A DNA stretch of 64,000 nt from Trichostrongylus colubriformis (taxonomy: Eukaryota; Nematoda; Chromadorea; Rhabditida; Trichostrongylidae): NCBI GenBank assembly GCA_963978905.1, contig OZ022261.1, forward strand, positions 4,403,992-4,467,991, in the 5' to 3' direction. This document shows positions 1 through 13,186 of this stretch, in pieces. The stretch's first letter is position 1, and each line of letters begins with the position of its first letter. The notes under the pieces were generated by a model, which ran no database searches, had not been told where the DNA came from, and worked only from the letters and a program-made list of their open reading frames with translations. A program made the position numbers and the translations under genes.

Positions 1-1781
1 TGCGTGGAAACTTTAAATGTTTACAATTTTTATCAGTATTGAAAAATATAATCAAGCAAAACAAAAACATCAGAAAAACAACCTTCATGTAGTTTTTAGA
101 AGATAGTTTAGTAACAGATGTTTCTCTGCGTGGTACCATGTAAAGTGAATTGCTGTACGGATTCTCCTAAAGTATGCATCAAAAATGAAGTACCGTTCTG
201 TGTACTCACGTCATGTTGATGTGAAGTGCGAGAATACGACGAGAATGTGCACCATCTGGGTGTGACGCAATCTCATTACATTAATACATATGGAAGTGTT
301 TCACGCATCGTATGCTGTGCACTCTTCGAAATCTCCAATAATCAGGTCACAGCACAACCATGTAATCATCAAGTCAGTGCAAAAAAGTCTCGTTGAAATC
401 TGTTTTTGACCGTTTTTATGATTTTTTCCGTTTTTTCAGGGTGCTAACTTACTAAAATTCTGCATAATTTTCGAACAATTAATAAGTACATACAGATAAT
501 TACTGTGAGTATCACATAGGTCGCTGACGAGCACACTGCGGAATGATTCATGAATAAAACGGCCATACTCTGATATATATGAGACCATACGTTATGACGT
601 AAAGGGATGAGCATCAATTTACAGCGAGAGCCGCTGCACAGCTGTGAAAGGAATGTCCTCAGACAGCATTGCTCCGATGGACCATTTGGAATTTGAAATT
701 TCCTTCACTGAAAAACTTTAAATTAATATCTGGAGGATACCTTTTTAGGGCATGTTTACTATCAAAAGTTTTTCATCGTCAATTTATTGGTAATGACTTT
801 TTGCCTTTGCGCCATTAGTCTCTGTCAAAACGGAAATTTGCCATGTGGTGTGTTTTTTCAGTAAAATACACACTGATAAGTAAGCCACGCTGTTTCACTC
901 GATAAGGTGGTGGCTGTTTTCTTGAAAATAATGCAGAGTTTCAGTACCGATCATATTTTTTCCCATATTCAAATAGACATTCCTAATTAGTGCAATCTGA
1001 TGGTCACTAGATGACACTTACATGTGAAAGCTTTATCCGGTAAATCCCAAATTGCAAATATTGACAAACTTGTTGACACTACATATGGCCACACCTCTTA
1101 ATCACTGTATCGCCATAGTATAGGAGAAAGTAAGCTGATATCAAATTCATCTACCACACCACTCCTTGTCAGAAAACGGAAAATGGGTTATCACACGTTA
1201 TCAGAAAGCCTTGCGACACATTTCAACAACGTCCCCGTTGCTCTTTTCACTCAAGAAAGAAATACCATAATTGCAGTATAACACTAACAATAAGTACTAT
1301 TGATAGAGGACACTATTTGAGCATCTTGTTCGATTTCGAAAATTTTGACTGCAGGACCCACCACCAGTGGTATCTCCGTCTACCACATCATTAAACATCT
1401 TTGAAAAAAATCTTATAAGAACAAAGTCATATGCGGAATCCACAATTGCCTGTTGCTACACTCATTGTTTCGATGATGCTGAGTGGCATCAGTATGGATT
1501 ATCAAAAGTAGATCTTTACGATCGCCTAATTTATATAAAATCTCGCAAAATTCCAGCAACAAGCGGTACAAAATTCGATTTTTATCCATACATAAGAAAC
1601 ACGTACAAGTGGCGTATCCAATTCCTCTACTATTTCGTTTATTCTGTTTATTCGTCTATTCTGTCATACATTATTTTTTATGTTTATTTTGTTTATTCGT
1701 CTATTCCGTTTTATTACTGCCTACTTTCTGAGCTACAACTTTGATATTAAAAGTGTAGAAATGCGACTGAAGTGGTAGTAA
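1..1781. other. Gene-free AT-rich sequence
   Basis: I see no convincing exon in either strand. A 125-codon open frame at 1367-1744 is low-complexity, rich in Tyr, Phe and Ser, and derives from a T-rich imperfect duplication (TTTATTCGTCTATTC occurs near 1650 and again near 1692). It is not supported as a gene. Confidence 0.5.
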
Positions 1782-1901
1782 CGTTTCAGATACCTTAAAT
1801 CGAAAACGTACATAATGCGCCTTTGAATTCAACTATGTTCACAGTATTAATTGAATTCAAAGGCGCATTATGTACGTTTTCGATTTAAGATATCTGAGAC
1901 G
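1782..1901. repeat. Near-perfect hairpin, 51-bp arms
   Basis: The left arm (1782-1832) and right arm (1851-1901) are reverse complements with about two mismatches, separated by an 18-bp loop. A partial second copy of the right-arm tail (GGTTTCGATTTAAGATATC) follows directly at 1901-1919. The near-identity of the arms suggests a recent foldback insertion or active gene conversion. No open frame lies inside it. A transcript could fold into a long hairpin, but nothing in the sequence shows transcription. Confidence 0.9.
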
Positions 1902-1919
1902 GTTTCGATTTAAGATATC

Positions 1920-4900
1920 AATTTTGTATATATTGTAGCATATATGTGTTTTGTGAAAATTTGAGCGGCTATTGGACGACTAAAAAACCTAAAATTAGCT
2001 ACAATACATATATGCTGATCAACATGACAAAGTTTATAACCTATTAAGAATACAAGTTTGTTTCACCTGCACTTTCTAAACTGTGATGTTGTGTTCGTCC
2101 CTATCGTGGTATTCGCTTCACAGTAGGAGTCTCCGAGTCCTTGGCCCTCGATTGTCTTTGGACTTTGCAACACGCGCGAGGTCACGATTACCGTAGCGAG
2201 AAGGAGACTGCTCGTGTTCACACCCGCGCTTAGTCTTCCGAATTGAAATACATCGTATGTTTATGCATTATGTACACATATATGACATGATACATATAAA
2301 TTATAAGCATAGAATATATGTATTAATGAAATTATGCATATGTTAATACATTTAATCCACTTATCCACTTTACCAGCTTTCTGTATGAAAGAATCGTAAG
2401 CGATATTTCAGTGTGCAATGCGTTTTCACGCGAGCACTCCCGTTCTGTACACTACATGGGGAATACCCACTGAGCAAACGCCTTGTTCAACATCGAAATC
2501 ATTGCGTAGGGAAAATAATCGATCGAAAGACGGGCCCGAGTTGAGCATGCCTCTTTGAAACCCGAAGTGGTGCACCTGGGCTGGAGGAAAGTGAAAAGAG
2601 GACGCATAACGTGGTAGATGAGGGCGGCACTTCAATGTTTTTTCATTTCACGCCTGCAAAACTGCAATCGCTTCCCAGAAAAGCCTAGATACACAACTAC
2701 AATGAACATTGAATTTTTCGAAACATTTCTTTGCCTTAAGAATCATTAGTGGGTTTGACATCATGTGAGTGCTGGTTAGAAAGATGAGCTTGAAAAGTGA
2801 AAATGCGAAAAAGAAAACGTTAGGATGGTTTTTCTCGAGAGGCACATTGTTTCCCGCGCGAAATCCTTTTCATATCGATGATCAAACAGCCTCCTCGTGA
2901 TATATGATGATCCATTAGTGAAGTGGCTGTTGAAACCTTCTGAAAATTTAGTCGTTTCAAACTTTCGAGATTGTAAGCGGCAAGAGGACACACTGAGCCG
3001 AAGTTTAGCTCAATCACTCTGAGCCCTTTGAGAAATTTCAGATTTCTTACTTGTCCATAGCACAAATTTCCAATAAATACTGCTCTGTCGTCCTTGTCGT
3101 CCTCCGACTCAAAATTACGTCCCGTGCTGTGCACGACCTGGTATTTATGTACTTAGGTCTGACGGGGTGGTTATATCAGTCATAACTTTATGGTGGAAGT
3201 CACACCTTGAAAACTTAAGAAGCACGATCATCCCCTTAATAGTGCACCGTCCAGGTGGAGGAAAACACCATTAAAAATGAATTCTTCTTTTGTGCGTTAA
3301 AACTTTCCTTCCCGCCTGGTCAGTGGGTTCCATAGTTGACGATGAGTTCTATAGCCGCTTAGCTGACAATGAGTGGGTGAGCAGGATTAGCTGGATATCA
3401 CGCAAGAAGCCACAGATTATGAAATACAACTTCTGTGTCCACGGAGTAAGGATTTTTCTGTTTCAACCTCATCGCTCGTTTTGCTCCTGCGACCACAGCC
3501 AGGCGTGGCTGAAGGATTCCCAAGGGGTTGGAAAGGGTCGCATTTTACACTGGAAAAAACGTGGGGTCGTATTTTTTGAAATCATGGGATCCTAGACGAC
3601 CATTTCTTCTTCTTTGGGTGATTCTCGGACTAATGAGATGCTTCCGGCAATAAGATCTAAAAAAATTATTAACGGTAATAATACTTTCACAGTGTCTGAA
3701 ACCCCGAAAAAGCAAAAAGATAGTCAACTGATATAATACTTTGGTATACCAGATATTACGTTGATCGAAAAGAGATGTTCTACCACTACCACATGGTAGC
3801 TCATTGGTATCAATTATTGATCGAAGTTTCAGGAACTTTCAAAAAATCCTATCAAAACTTTTTAATCAATCTAATAATATCAATCAATACTACTGATGCA
3901 CCAATGAAGCACCTTCAGCATGCCCAAACATTGGATGATTAGAGGGGGGGGGGGGTCGTATGGTCCGGCGATTTGGGAGGGGGGGGGGGGGTGGGGGGAA
4001 TCCAAGCTTTCCAAAAAAATAATTTCCTTAATGCAACGCTTGACCCTGCCCACGACAGTTTGGTGGAAAATCAACGTAAGCAAATTCTCGTGATTTTAAG
4101 TGAGCTGTATTAATATGTTGTAGTCATTACAACCAGATATTGTGAAGTAATACATATACATTGTTTTGGCTCTATTCTCCGTTTTCAAATTTATAAAAAA
4201 ATTGGACAAATGAAGGCAAGCCAATGTAGGTATCCAATATTTCCGTGCGCATACAGGTGCCTTGACGGCGGGGGTGATGGCGGTGCTAATTATGCTGGTG
4301 GCAGCCATAACACGAACGGCAAACGAATGCATGTACGGGGGTGCAAACAATAGATACGTGTCTCACACCTATATTGCCACTGTCGTTTGTTTGCTTACGA
4401 TCTTGTATAGACTATTGTACACAACAAGCAACGGATATCGTCTATCCGACCACTCAGACCCCCATCAAAGACTTGCTTCACACGATGCTGTAATAGCTAC
4501 ATTTCCTGTCACTAGCCGATCTAAATATTCCATTATTTCTGCAAGAATAGCATTTCGCAGCTTTAGGCCGATGTCAGACTTCGTGATTCTGCGGTGTCGC
4601 GATTCCTTACGCAAAGGTGCAGATCTCAAGGTCACCTAAGCGCGTGTGAAAGTGCGCCACCGCAAAATCGCGGAATCGTAAAATTGCAAAATCGCGGAGT
4701 GTGACGTCGGCGATATATTGAACGAATCGAACTGTGCGTACGGTACTACGACACCCCCGTTTAATTCGACACAAATATGCTTTTAGCGTTTCTGTAAATT
4801 CTTATAATCTGGTTTGCGCGATATTGCCTCTGAACTATCCTCCACGAAGTTATCCGTACGTTTGAAAAATACCTTAGAAACCAGTTTGTGCCAGCTTCAG

Positions 4901-7514
4901 CGAGGTCAGTGGTTAGGGAGCGCTTCAGTCTGCTCCTCGTCCAAATTCAGGAACAGCTCCGTTAAACATTCAGTTGCGCAATACTACTGCGTAAGGATAG
5001 CACCCATTTGTCAAGTTTTGACGAATTCATGCTCGTCGACGTGGTCAACAGCACCTGTCTACGGAGTGTCAACATTCTCAGCCATCGCGCTCAGAGATAC
5101 ACGTGGATCGCTTTTTGATGTTTGAGCACCGTGACCTGCTAAAACTTGAGTCACATTTTAAAATTTTGAAAACCAGTGAAAAACACTTCATTCCGAAACG
5201 ATGCCTCCTCCGCAACTTGCACATATCTGCACACATGGGTGCTTCTATCAGTGCCAAACCAGGCTTGCACAGGTGAAGTAAAGTCGCTCACATCTGGCGC
5301 CCGATCTTGCCGTGTAATCGCCTCGGGACCCGACTACGCCCCTAGCTCGCACGCATAGCGCTGCACGCCGCGGTGCAAGATCTTAACGTAAGGGTACACA
5401 CTGGCTTGGGAACGTGCGAAAACGACCGGACCTTTGATAGCAACCTAAGCTTTCCAAGAGTGGCTGCGCTGAATCGATTACTGCATACTCGCCCAAGTTA
5501 GGTGTATATGAAAGAATTGCTTCGAAGCATACACCGCACACGAAGGCCGGACAGCCAATCAATGAGGTATTGATCGATCGATATTTTTAATAGGAAACAT
5601 TATGTCGGCAACACAGCACTTCCGCACATTCAAGAAACAGCCATGCTAGAAATGCGGTTGCGCAACGTGACATGCGAAGGAGGGCAGTGTTCGCACTGAC
5701 ACGGTTGCAACAGTTCCTGCACTCTTTGTATCACTGCGATGGCATAAAAACCAAACACATAAGGCGATTTCACACGCTTTCTTATACTTAGGACCATCAG
5801 TAAAAGGTTAGACAAACGACAATTATGTCGCAAGCCTAACATTACCGAATGGCGGCATTATTTTATCTTTAATAGACTACAAGAGACTTCGACTGGAACA
5901 GATGTCCTCAATGGCCACTCAACATGCTGTCCTCGCTCTGTCATTAATGAAGTGGTGTAGTGATGTTTTCTTCAACCCTTTCATAGCTATATTGACCGAT
6001 ATTTGCTTTGCATAGTAAAAACTGGTATTGTCTGCTGTTTTCGTGTGAAAAGCGGAAATGATACAGCCTCTGACAACGTGAATGCCTTCGACATGCATTA
6101 CGCTTTGATTTGGCTTTGATCCAGGGTAACTCCGATTCTTTCTAGGATAGTAACCGAGTGTTCAGCTGGAGTTTGCACATGTTCATGCTCATTGTTCGGA
6201 AATGGAGAGTTAGCTGAGCTCTGACGTGCGTCAACCACGCAGACTGTACATGTGGTATGTCCCCTTGTGTCTTTGTCTCGATTCCATCTTCCCGTTCAGA
6301 AGACCAGCGGAAGTTTTAATTGCAGGATACGTGGACCATTTCAAGTCATCCCGATGCGAGGCAGTTGCGACAAATTCAAAATTGGAAACAAGTCAGCTTG
6401 CACTACCGTCGACCTGAGGCTCTTTCTACATAAATTTTGAACGAAGGCATAGGTAATGAGGAGAATTTTCAAAGAAGCGATGGGTATCGAGCACCCAAAG
6501 GAGCACATCTGAATTGTTACGAATTTCTGCCAATGAGGTATCTCTGATGATAAGATAAACAAATAAATAACGATTTCATGCGTTTACATATACTTATGAT
6601 CTTCACAGAGGATCGTGCCAACAATTCCCGACAAGGAATACATCGTAAGTTCAGGATCAACAACTTCGGAAAACCCTTCTTCTGCAACATAACTCGATTG
6701 AACGGCCTTGTACAGTGATTAGTATGCGAGCCTGCGATGACGTCATCCATTAAAGTTTGAGGCGCTTTTCTTTGGTTACGGATGATAGGAGAATTGAACG
6801 GCTCCTCTGAAACCAGGGTGTGGTTTGACAGCAGTCACAAATGTTGTGGAGTTTCCATATCCCTTATTATGGTATACTATGTTCTCGCTCCTGTCTTCGT
6901 GGTTATCATTAATTATCAATGTCAAATATCGGTTATCACCAATTATCAATAGAATTATAACGAGTGAAGATGCTTTTCCACGTGTGTGCCACACTCGTTT
7001 GTGATTTCTGCCGTTGATTCTCGTTAACCCTCTATAGATACGGTATCATCAATGGGTCTTTCAAAGCTCATATTATCGGCACAGCAAAACGCGCTTGCTA
7101 ATGAGTATATGGGTACGATGTATAGGACGTGCGCGCGAGACGTGCATTCAATAGACGACGATAACGGATGATAGTTGTGGCGTCATGCTAGAATGCAGGT
7201 GATGGATGACACGTATAAACATTATATATGCCCCATGATTTCAATTTGAATGTCATCCGTAGAGTTTTCTAACTTTGATTAAATATCACGTAAAGGTTTC
7301 CCAACAATTTTCATAAATCACTTGAATTTCTGTGCAGTTTCAGCTCATGGAAGCCATATGGTCCGTTGATAGTGCTTTATGTGACATCGCCGCTCGGTTT
7401 CACATCTGTACTAGTTACGACTAGTTACGTTGAATGATTCGTTTCAGCGATGATAAGAAGGCAGCAGAACTAGATTCATCATGGTACGGAATTTTTCACT
7501 TTACAAATTTCATG
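1920..7514. other. Gene-free intergenic stretch
   Basis: Open frames here are short and lack splice-linked domains. The longest, 4262-4639 (+), shows no recognisable family. The stretch contains two G tracts (separate entry). I found no RNA gene. Confidence 0.4.
3944..3998. repeat. Paired poly-G tracts
   Basis: Two runs of twelve or so G (about 3944-3955 and 3978-3991, the second followed by TGGGGGG) lie on the plus strand about 20 bp apart. Such mono-G runs can form G-quadruplex structures, and in C. elegans they are deletion-prone without the FANCJ-type helicase DOG-1. Confidence 0.85.
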
Positions 7515-7770
7515 AAAATATTGGTAGTAGGAATTGAAAATTTGAAGATTTAGGCAGTTTTCGATGAACTATGAAGAGAAGAAGTCACTCATAGTACCAT
7601 TGCAACGGCGCTACTCGCTTCAGCTTCGTTGTATAATTCATGGGATCTGGAATTTCCATGACAATTTTGATAGCGGGAATTAAAATTTGAAGATTTAGGC
7701 AGTTTCCGATGAACTATGAAGAGAAGAGGTCACTCAAAGGACGGTTCCAACGGCGCCACTCGCTTAAACT
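7515..7770. repeat. 145-bp imperfect tandem duplication
   Basis: Two adjacent units share TTTGAAGATTTAGGCAGTTT, at 7541 and at 7686, followed by CGATGAACTATGAAGAGAAG in both and then CAACGGCGC(T/C)ACTCGCTT. The period is 145 bp. Neither unit has an open frame that continues through, so this looks like a local non-coding duplication. Confidence 0.8.
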
Positions 7771-10700
7771 TCATAGTTTCATTCATTGGTTTTGGAAGAG
7801 AAACCACGTTGATTTTTCCTATGAAGAATTACATATTCATGTAAAAGCTATTGTGCATGTCCATGAATTTTGAACTTTTATCTTTTGTTTTTATAATGCA
7901 CATTTCATACTAATTTTGTACTTGCACACAGTACAATTTAATGTGCAGAAATGAGTACACCTAGCAACGACCAACAGCACATTTTGTTGCGCCTCTCTTA
8001 ATAAGGTTGATTAGTTCCTTGCAAAACGTTTTCTTTACTTCGTTAACGGAAATGTATGTATGTATATGGGTGTTATCATTAACAGATGCATGTTCTAGTG
8101 AGAGATTTGTAGATAGCGCAATGGTTTGTCGCCCGAATACGGGGCGTGGTCGGTCTGAATAGGGCGTGATGGGAAGACGACTGGTGCGTGAGCGTGCTTT
8201 GCCGGCCTTTGAAAGCGAATACAAAAGACTGAATGGAGGGAATGGAGCGGTGGATTGAAAAGAAACAATGCGCTGTAATGATTGGCCTCCACAATGCGCC
8301 GCATAAGCCATTATACACAGTGTGCAAGAGAAATCCTGCGGCTCATCGCCATAGTAGCTTTGATTTTCGCCTTGACTTGACTTGTCTTCGCATTTTGCTT
8401 TGCAATAACACCCCAGCACACCCGGTTCATCTTTTCGTACTTCGTATCGATGTGCGCACCTTGTTCTTTTGGCATGTTAACTACGGTACAGATGTGTTGT
8501 CATCCATGCGGCCTCTTAATCATTTCGTCATACGGTATCTGAGTCACGTCCGAATATTGATATTCCTTGGGCTACAGTAGATTTCCTTACTTCCGAGAAT
8601 CAGTGGTACGTCGCGTGCCATAGGAGGAAATTTGAGCAGAAGACTCGAAAATGTGTGTGTGTGATACGGTAAGCATCTCTCAGACTTGTGATTCTCTCTG
8701 AAATTTTAATCACGTAGTTCATGTGCACAGAACGTAATAGTTTGGATGATAAAAGTGCAATTTGAATGTGTAAAATGTTCAATTTAACGTTTTCATGCTA
8801 TTATATGTATGTGTCTACTGTAGACTTATAGATTCACTTTCGATCCTCCTGTCGAGCCTTCTTTGCAAGTCTCTTTCAATTGTCGTTTACGGTGCAATTG
8901 GCTGTTCAAGGTTCGGCATTGATCGTTTTGACCTTGTCCATTTTGAGGTTGACGCGTCACTGTGAATTCTTGTGATCCATTCCCAATAGTTTGTGTGTCA
9001 TACCATTACAATCAGCCCCCCCCCCCTTCCCATGTTGCCTTATCCAAATATGATACATTCACACGTTTTACAATCAGTTTTTGGGCCCCGACACAGGTAA
9101 TACTTCAGATATTCGGCAAATAACCGGAGGTGGAAGGCAGTCAGGCAGGCATCAAGCTACGTAACGCCAAACTACGTGATAGATCTTCCTGCACCTCGTA
9201 ACGTTTTTTTTCTTATTAACTGCTACTATTATTGAAGTGCATGACTGGTTCTGTCTCTCGCTCACAATGTACACAAGGTATCCTATTCATATTGCTGCTT
9301 GCATTAGTATATTCATGAATAAAGCACATCATTTGATTTTTATTTGGGAATTTGTTATTCACAGGATTCGTTCCAAGATTCAAGCAGTATTAGTACGTTT
9401 CTCTAAAATCACAGCATAAGTACCCTTGAAAATACTATGCTCTCATATGCTTATTGCATAAGGAACGCCGATCCACTAATATAATTATGATGCGTGTGTG
9501 TGTCTCGTCTGTTGCCATTATTAGTATATCACAGCATGTACTCATTATGAGACTGCATGGTAGAATGAGTTCATAATGCGAATGATGCATTTCTATCGAA
9601 TTTTATCAGATCCTGCACCTCTGATACTCACCTTGCCTCTGCCGGCTTCTCATGTCCACTTTGCTCTACCATTTGATCTATCATGATCGATTTTTTTGAA
9701 AAGTCAATGGATAGATAAACAATCGAAATTGCAATTTTGAATTTTAATTTTTCAATCGGTGAGAAATGATAGAGTTGTTTTTTTTTTCTGCCACTGACAT
9801 TGTGCTTTTATAAAAGGCTAATATTTCGGATATTCGCATCAAAGCTCTTTTACTAAAAAACGCTTTTCACTGGTTACTTCCGAAATAGTCTCTAAAAATG
9901 TTTCGATGAACTCGGAAAGTGAATCATAAAATTGTGATGTTCAACTCGAAAAAAGGGTACTCCTCTATAGAGGCTATGCTCTCGAATTCCTCAAACATTT
10001 TTGTTCGAAGCCACCGATCATTCACTTTATTCAACCGAAAATTCATTGTGAATACGAGTAAATTAATAGGTGCAATTATTGATTTAAATGTAAAAGCCTG
10101 AAACACATTGCAAGCCTGGCTATTCAGGATGTTTTCAGTTTTCATTGAAAACCCATCATTTTTCCATGGTGACTGATAACGGATAACCTCTTTGATATCA
10201 AGTTATCATTATTTTTTGGCATTGGAAGGTGGTGAAAAGTGGCGAAAGACCCTTGGCAGAGGGATATCGCATTCATTCTTCCACTACCGTGTAGTTATCT
10301 ATTCGTAGCGGCATATTTGCATCTCTAATGAGCATAGAGACTTCTTGTCGCAACTGGGTTACTGTAGGTTTGGTGGATCGATCCGTCCTGCTTTACTGCA
10401 GGGTAAACATGATTTGACTTCGTCTTGACAAACATCAAGACGACAGTGACTGAACGTGAAGGGAAAGCAGGAATGACGACTATATGACTGCATATACACG
10501 ATGGATACATATTTCAGTGATAAATTTTTCAAATTTTTATTTATTGGCTTTGTTATAAAGGTATGAACAAGTCACGGGAACTTTCACGTACAGAAACAAG
10601 ATCCGTGGTGAGCCGTGGTGAACTGGCGACACCTCAGCCACGAATCATCAAAGGATTAGCGCGCGATTAAGCGATTTTGGGAGTCGCGGCCTTCATGCCA

Positions 10701-10859
10701 TAAACGGATTGTGGATTACTTTACCACCATTCCCATTCTGTGGACCGTGATTGGTTGACTGTTGTAATAATTATTGGCGAAAATAACAATGGAAAGAGCT
10801 GAACACTGGGCTCTCGCTAAACACTATCTCAACTAGTAAAGCTCAATCTCCTTAAATTG
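7771..10859. other. Gene-free sequence upstream of sox gene
   Basis: Scattered short frames only, including overlapping frames at 7961-8580 without recognisable domains. A C tract lies at 9016-9026. This may be distal regulatory sequence of the sox gene, but no specific site can be defended. Confidence 0.35.
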
Positions 10860-11481
10860 AATGTAAAATATGGCTAAGTCAAATTTCATGCAGGCTCGAT
10901 TGTCCGGGTTACTCTGCCCACCTGCTTTCAGGTGCCTGTTGAAGAGCCACATTTCAATGTTCAGCTATCAAATCAACCACTGTCACAGTCCACAGAAAAT
11001 GTCGGCCTCCTACCCATGGGAAGCTGAACTGGTTATTCAGCACATTCTGTTACATACTGGCTGGGCTCTATTCCTTGTATGCATTGACTTGGGAAATCCT
11101 ATTTTGCGAGGCTCAGCTGGGTCGTCACGACAAAACCGACCGACCGATTTTTTTCACTGTAGTACAGGGCTCCCTCCCTTCATACAGGAGTTTGAGCCAA
11201 TCAGGTCATATTCCCGAGTTCCCAATAGATGTTTGGCAGCCTTCTCATTATCGAATCTTGTTGGCACCTGAAAGCGTCGATGGCTTAGACGGTAAGGAGG
11301 ACACGCCCTTATCCGCCTTTGATTGGTGGAATCGTGTTGCGCCGCCCACTTCTGTTGAGGCGCACTCAGGCGCCGATCTTCTATTGTGTTGGTGTGGTGG
11401 TGCTGAGCCCGTTCCGCGTATACCGATAATATCCTTGTTCTGTAAATTAGTCTTCTTACCTACGTGGTAATATCGTCAACA
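10860..11481 (+). promoter_or_regulatory. Probable sox 5' flank with CCAAT and TCF-like sites
   Basis: This more GC-rich segment runs up to the sox start codon. It contains GAGCCAATCAGG near 11194, an ATTGG (inverted CCAAT) at about 11324, and an overlapping CCTTTGAT, which fits the TCF/LEF consensus, near 11317. These short motifs can occur by chance. The 133-codon open frame at 10870-11271 overlaps the region but resembles nothing and has no splice partner. Confidence 0.25.
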
Positions 11482-13186
11482 ATGATGAGTATGATGGAAC
11501 ATGAACTCAAACAGGTATGCCTATACATTCATGTCCTTTTCCTGATTATATGTGACCCATTTTTACTCGTTTTTTTTTCGCAGATGACTGATTACAATCA
11601 AATATGGCCTGGGATGGGTGGCTTTCATCTGCCACCAACATCTTCAAGTCAGCTGGCTGCTCATAATGTTTCTGATGATCTCTCACCCGCTCCTGACTCA
11701 CCAGATTCCTCAAAGGACGGGAAAAAGAATGATGACAGGTGTCATATTCATATACCTTCTCTCATGAAAAATCGGTTTTCTCCGAAAAACATTACAAATA
11801 AGAAATCTGCTCATTTCAATACTTTCTTTTCAAATAGCCTAAGCAAGAACTGAATGCACAATCAGAGTAAGAGCCTTCTCCTTCTGTGTCAAATGTGAGG
11901 CTGATTTTTCAATAATCCCATACTGAGTTTTGTGCGTACTGAATTCTTCTACTGTCAACAATTACTCATGCTCTTGAAAAGCGTAACTCTTCAAGTATGT
12001 TCACTGTACAGGTGAAACTGTGCGAAAATTTTACTTCACAAACTCGAACTGTATTTTGGAAGTCATAAAAATTTATTTCGAGTCTCCTGAAAGTATAACA
12101 ACTTGGTTCAGGGTGAAACGTCCAATGAACGCATTTATGGTATGGAGCCGGAGTAAGCGCAGATTAATGGCTCAGGTTCGATTTTGTAGTCTTCTGTGAA
12201 TGTTTTTTACATCATACTGAAAGCTCACTATTGCAGGAAAATCCCAAGATGCACAATTCCGAAATCAGCAAAAGGCTTGGAGCTGAATGGAAGTGTTTGA
12301 GTGACACTGAGAAGAGGCCTTTCATAGATGAGGCCAAACGATTGCGTTCAATTCACATGAAGGTTAATGGAATTGAAAGGCTTCGCTATTTTTTCTCATT
12401 GTGGATAACCTGTCGATCAGCTCAATCATCGGGTTTAATTACAGGAGCATCCTGACTACAAGTATCGCCCACGAAGAAAAACGAAAACGTTACAGAAAAA
12501 GCCTCTACCAATGGGGCCCTTTTCAACGCTGGATTCTCTGAAACCTCAGGTATGTTGATCAGATTTTCATATGGCACCGGTTTAGAGGTTTGTGACAGAA
12601 GCTGCCCGTAGTATCGAGATTTGCAGCGCGTGTGTCCGTTTCACACAATCAATGTTGCGCCACCGCGCCATCTGAATGCTGCTTTGTTCCCGGCCCACTC
12701 ATTCGCATACTTCACCCCACTTCATCGATTTGCACCGAATACTGCGACATTAGTTTTATCTAATAGAAACACAGAAAAATGATAATTATTAAACTTTCAC
12801 CTTAGTTTCAGGTTTACAATTCGGTTCAACCATGGAATGGTAACAGTGCATACCCATTCGACACATCATATGGTCTGTATCCTCGAACAGGGTACGAGAT
12901 GCTCAATCAACTACCGTATATCGACGGCTCACCATCACAGTACACTCAGTCTCCACTTGGTAGTGCTTATCCAGTGAATTACCTCACTCAAGCTCCCGTG
13001 GTAAAATCCGAAGTGGAGGCTTCACCGGAAAATACGGAAATTTCTCTCGATCCTGGTCATTTTCGAGCATTTTATGATCCTTCTAAGGATCCTATGACAT
13101 CGATGTATTCTAATCCGCTTTCATATTCGTCCCTTGAAAGTATGGGACTTACGCAATCTATGCCTCAATCTCATGTCACCTCTTAA
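11482..13186 (+). CDS. sox-2: SoxB HMG-box transcription factor
   Basis: Six exons give an uninterrupted 285-residue protein: 11482-11514, 11584-11738, 12112-12175, 12237-12362, 12445-12549 and 12812-13186. All junctions are GT..AG and in phase. The HMG box spans about residues 63-140: [14 protein letters not shown] in exon 3, [18 protein letters not shown] in exon 4, and [14 protein letters not shown] in exon 5. Known role: the box binds ATTGTT-like minor-groove sites and bends DNA; SoxB proteins act in neural and epithelial progenitors. The acidic and Ser/Pro N-terminus and a C-terminal tail with [10 protein letters not shown], like the VVKSE motif of vertebrate SOX2, support SoxB1. The length is close to C. 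elegans SOX-2 and longer than SOX-3. Oddity: the usual RGQRRKMA of helix 1 reads RSKRRLMA. The start is the first ATG of exon 1; exon 2 also begins with ATG, so an 11-residue shorter form is possible. SOX-3 is the main alternative identity. Confidence 0.94.

Noticed and set aside
4262..4639. 125-codon plus-strand frame with a hydrophobic start
   Set aside because: No recognisable family, no splice signals linking it to other frames, and local composition explains it.
10870..11470. Two overlapping 131-133-codon frames just upstream of sox
   Set aside because: Neither joins the sox exons in phase or resembles Sox N-termini; the region is better read as 5' flank.
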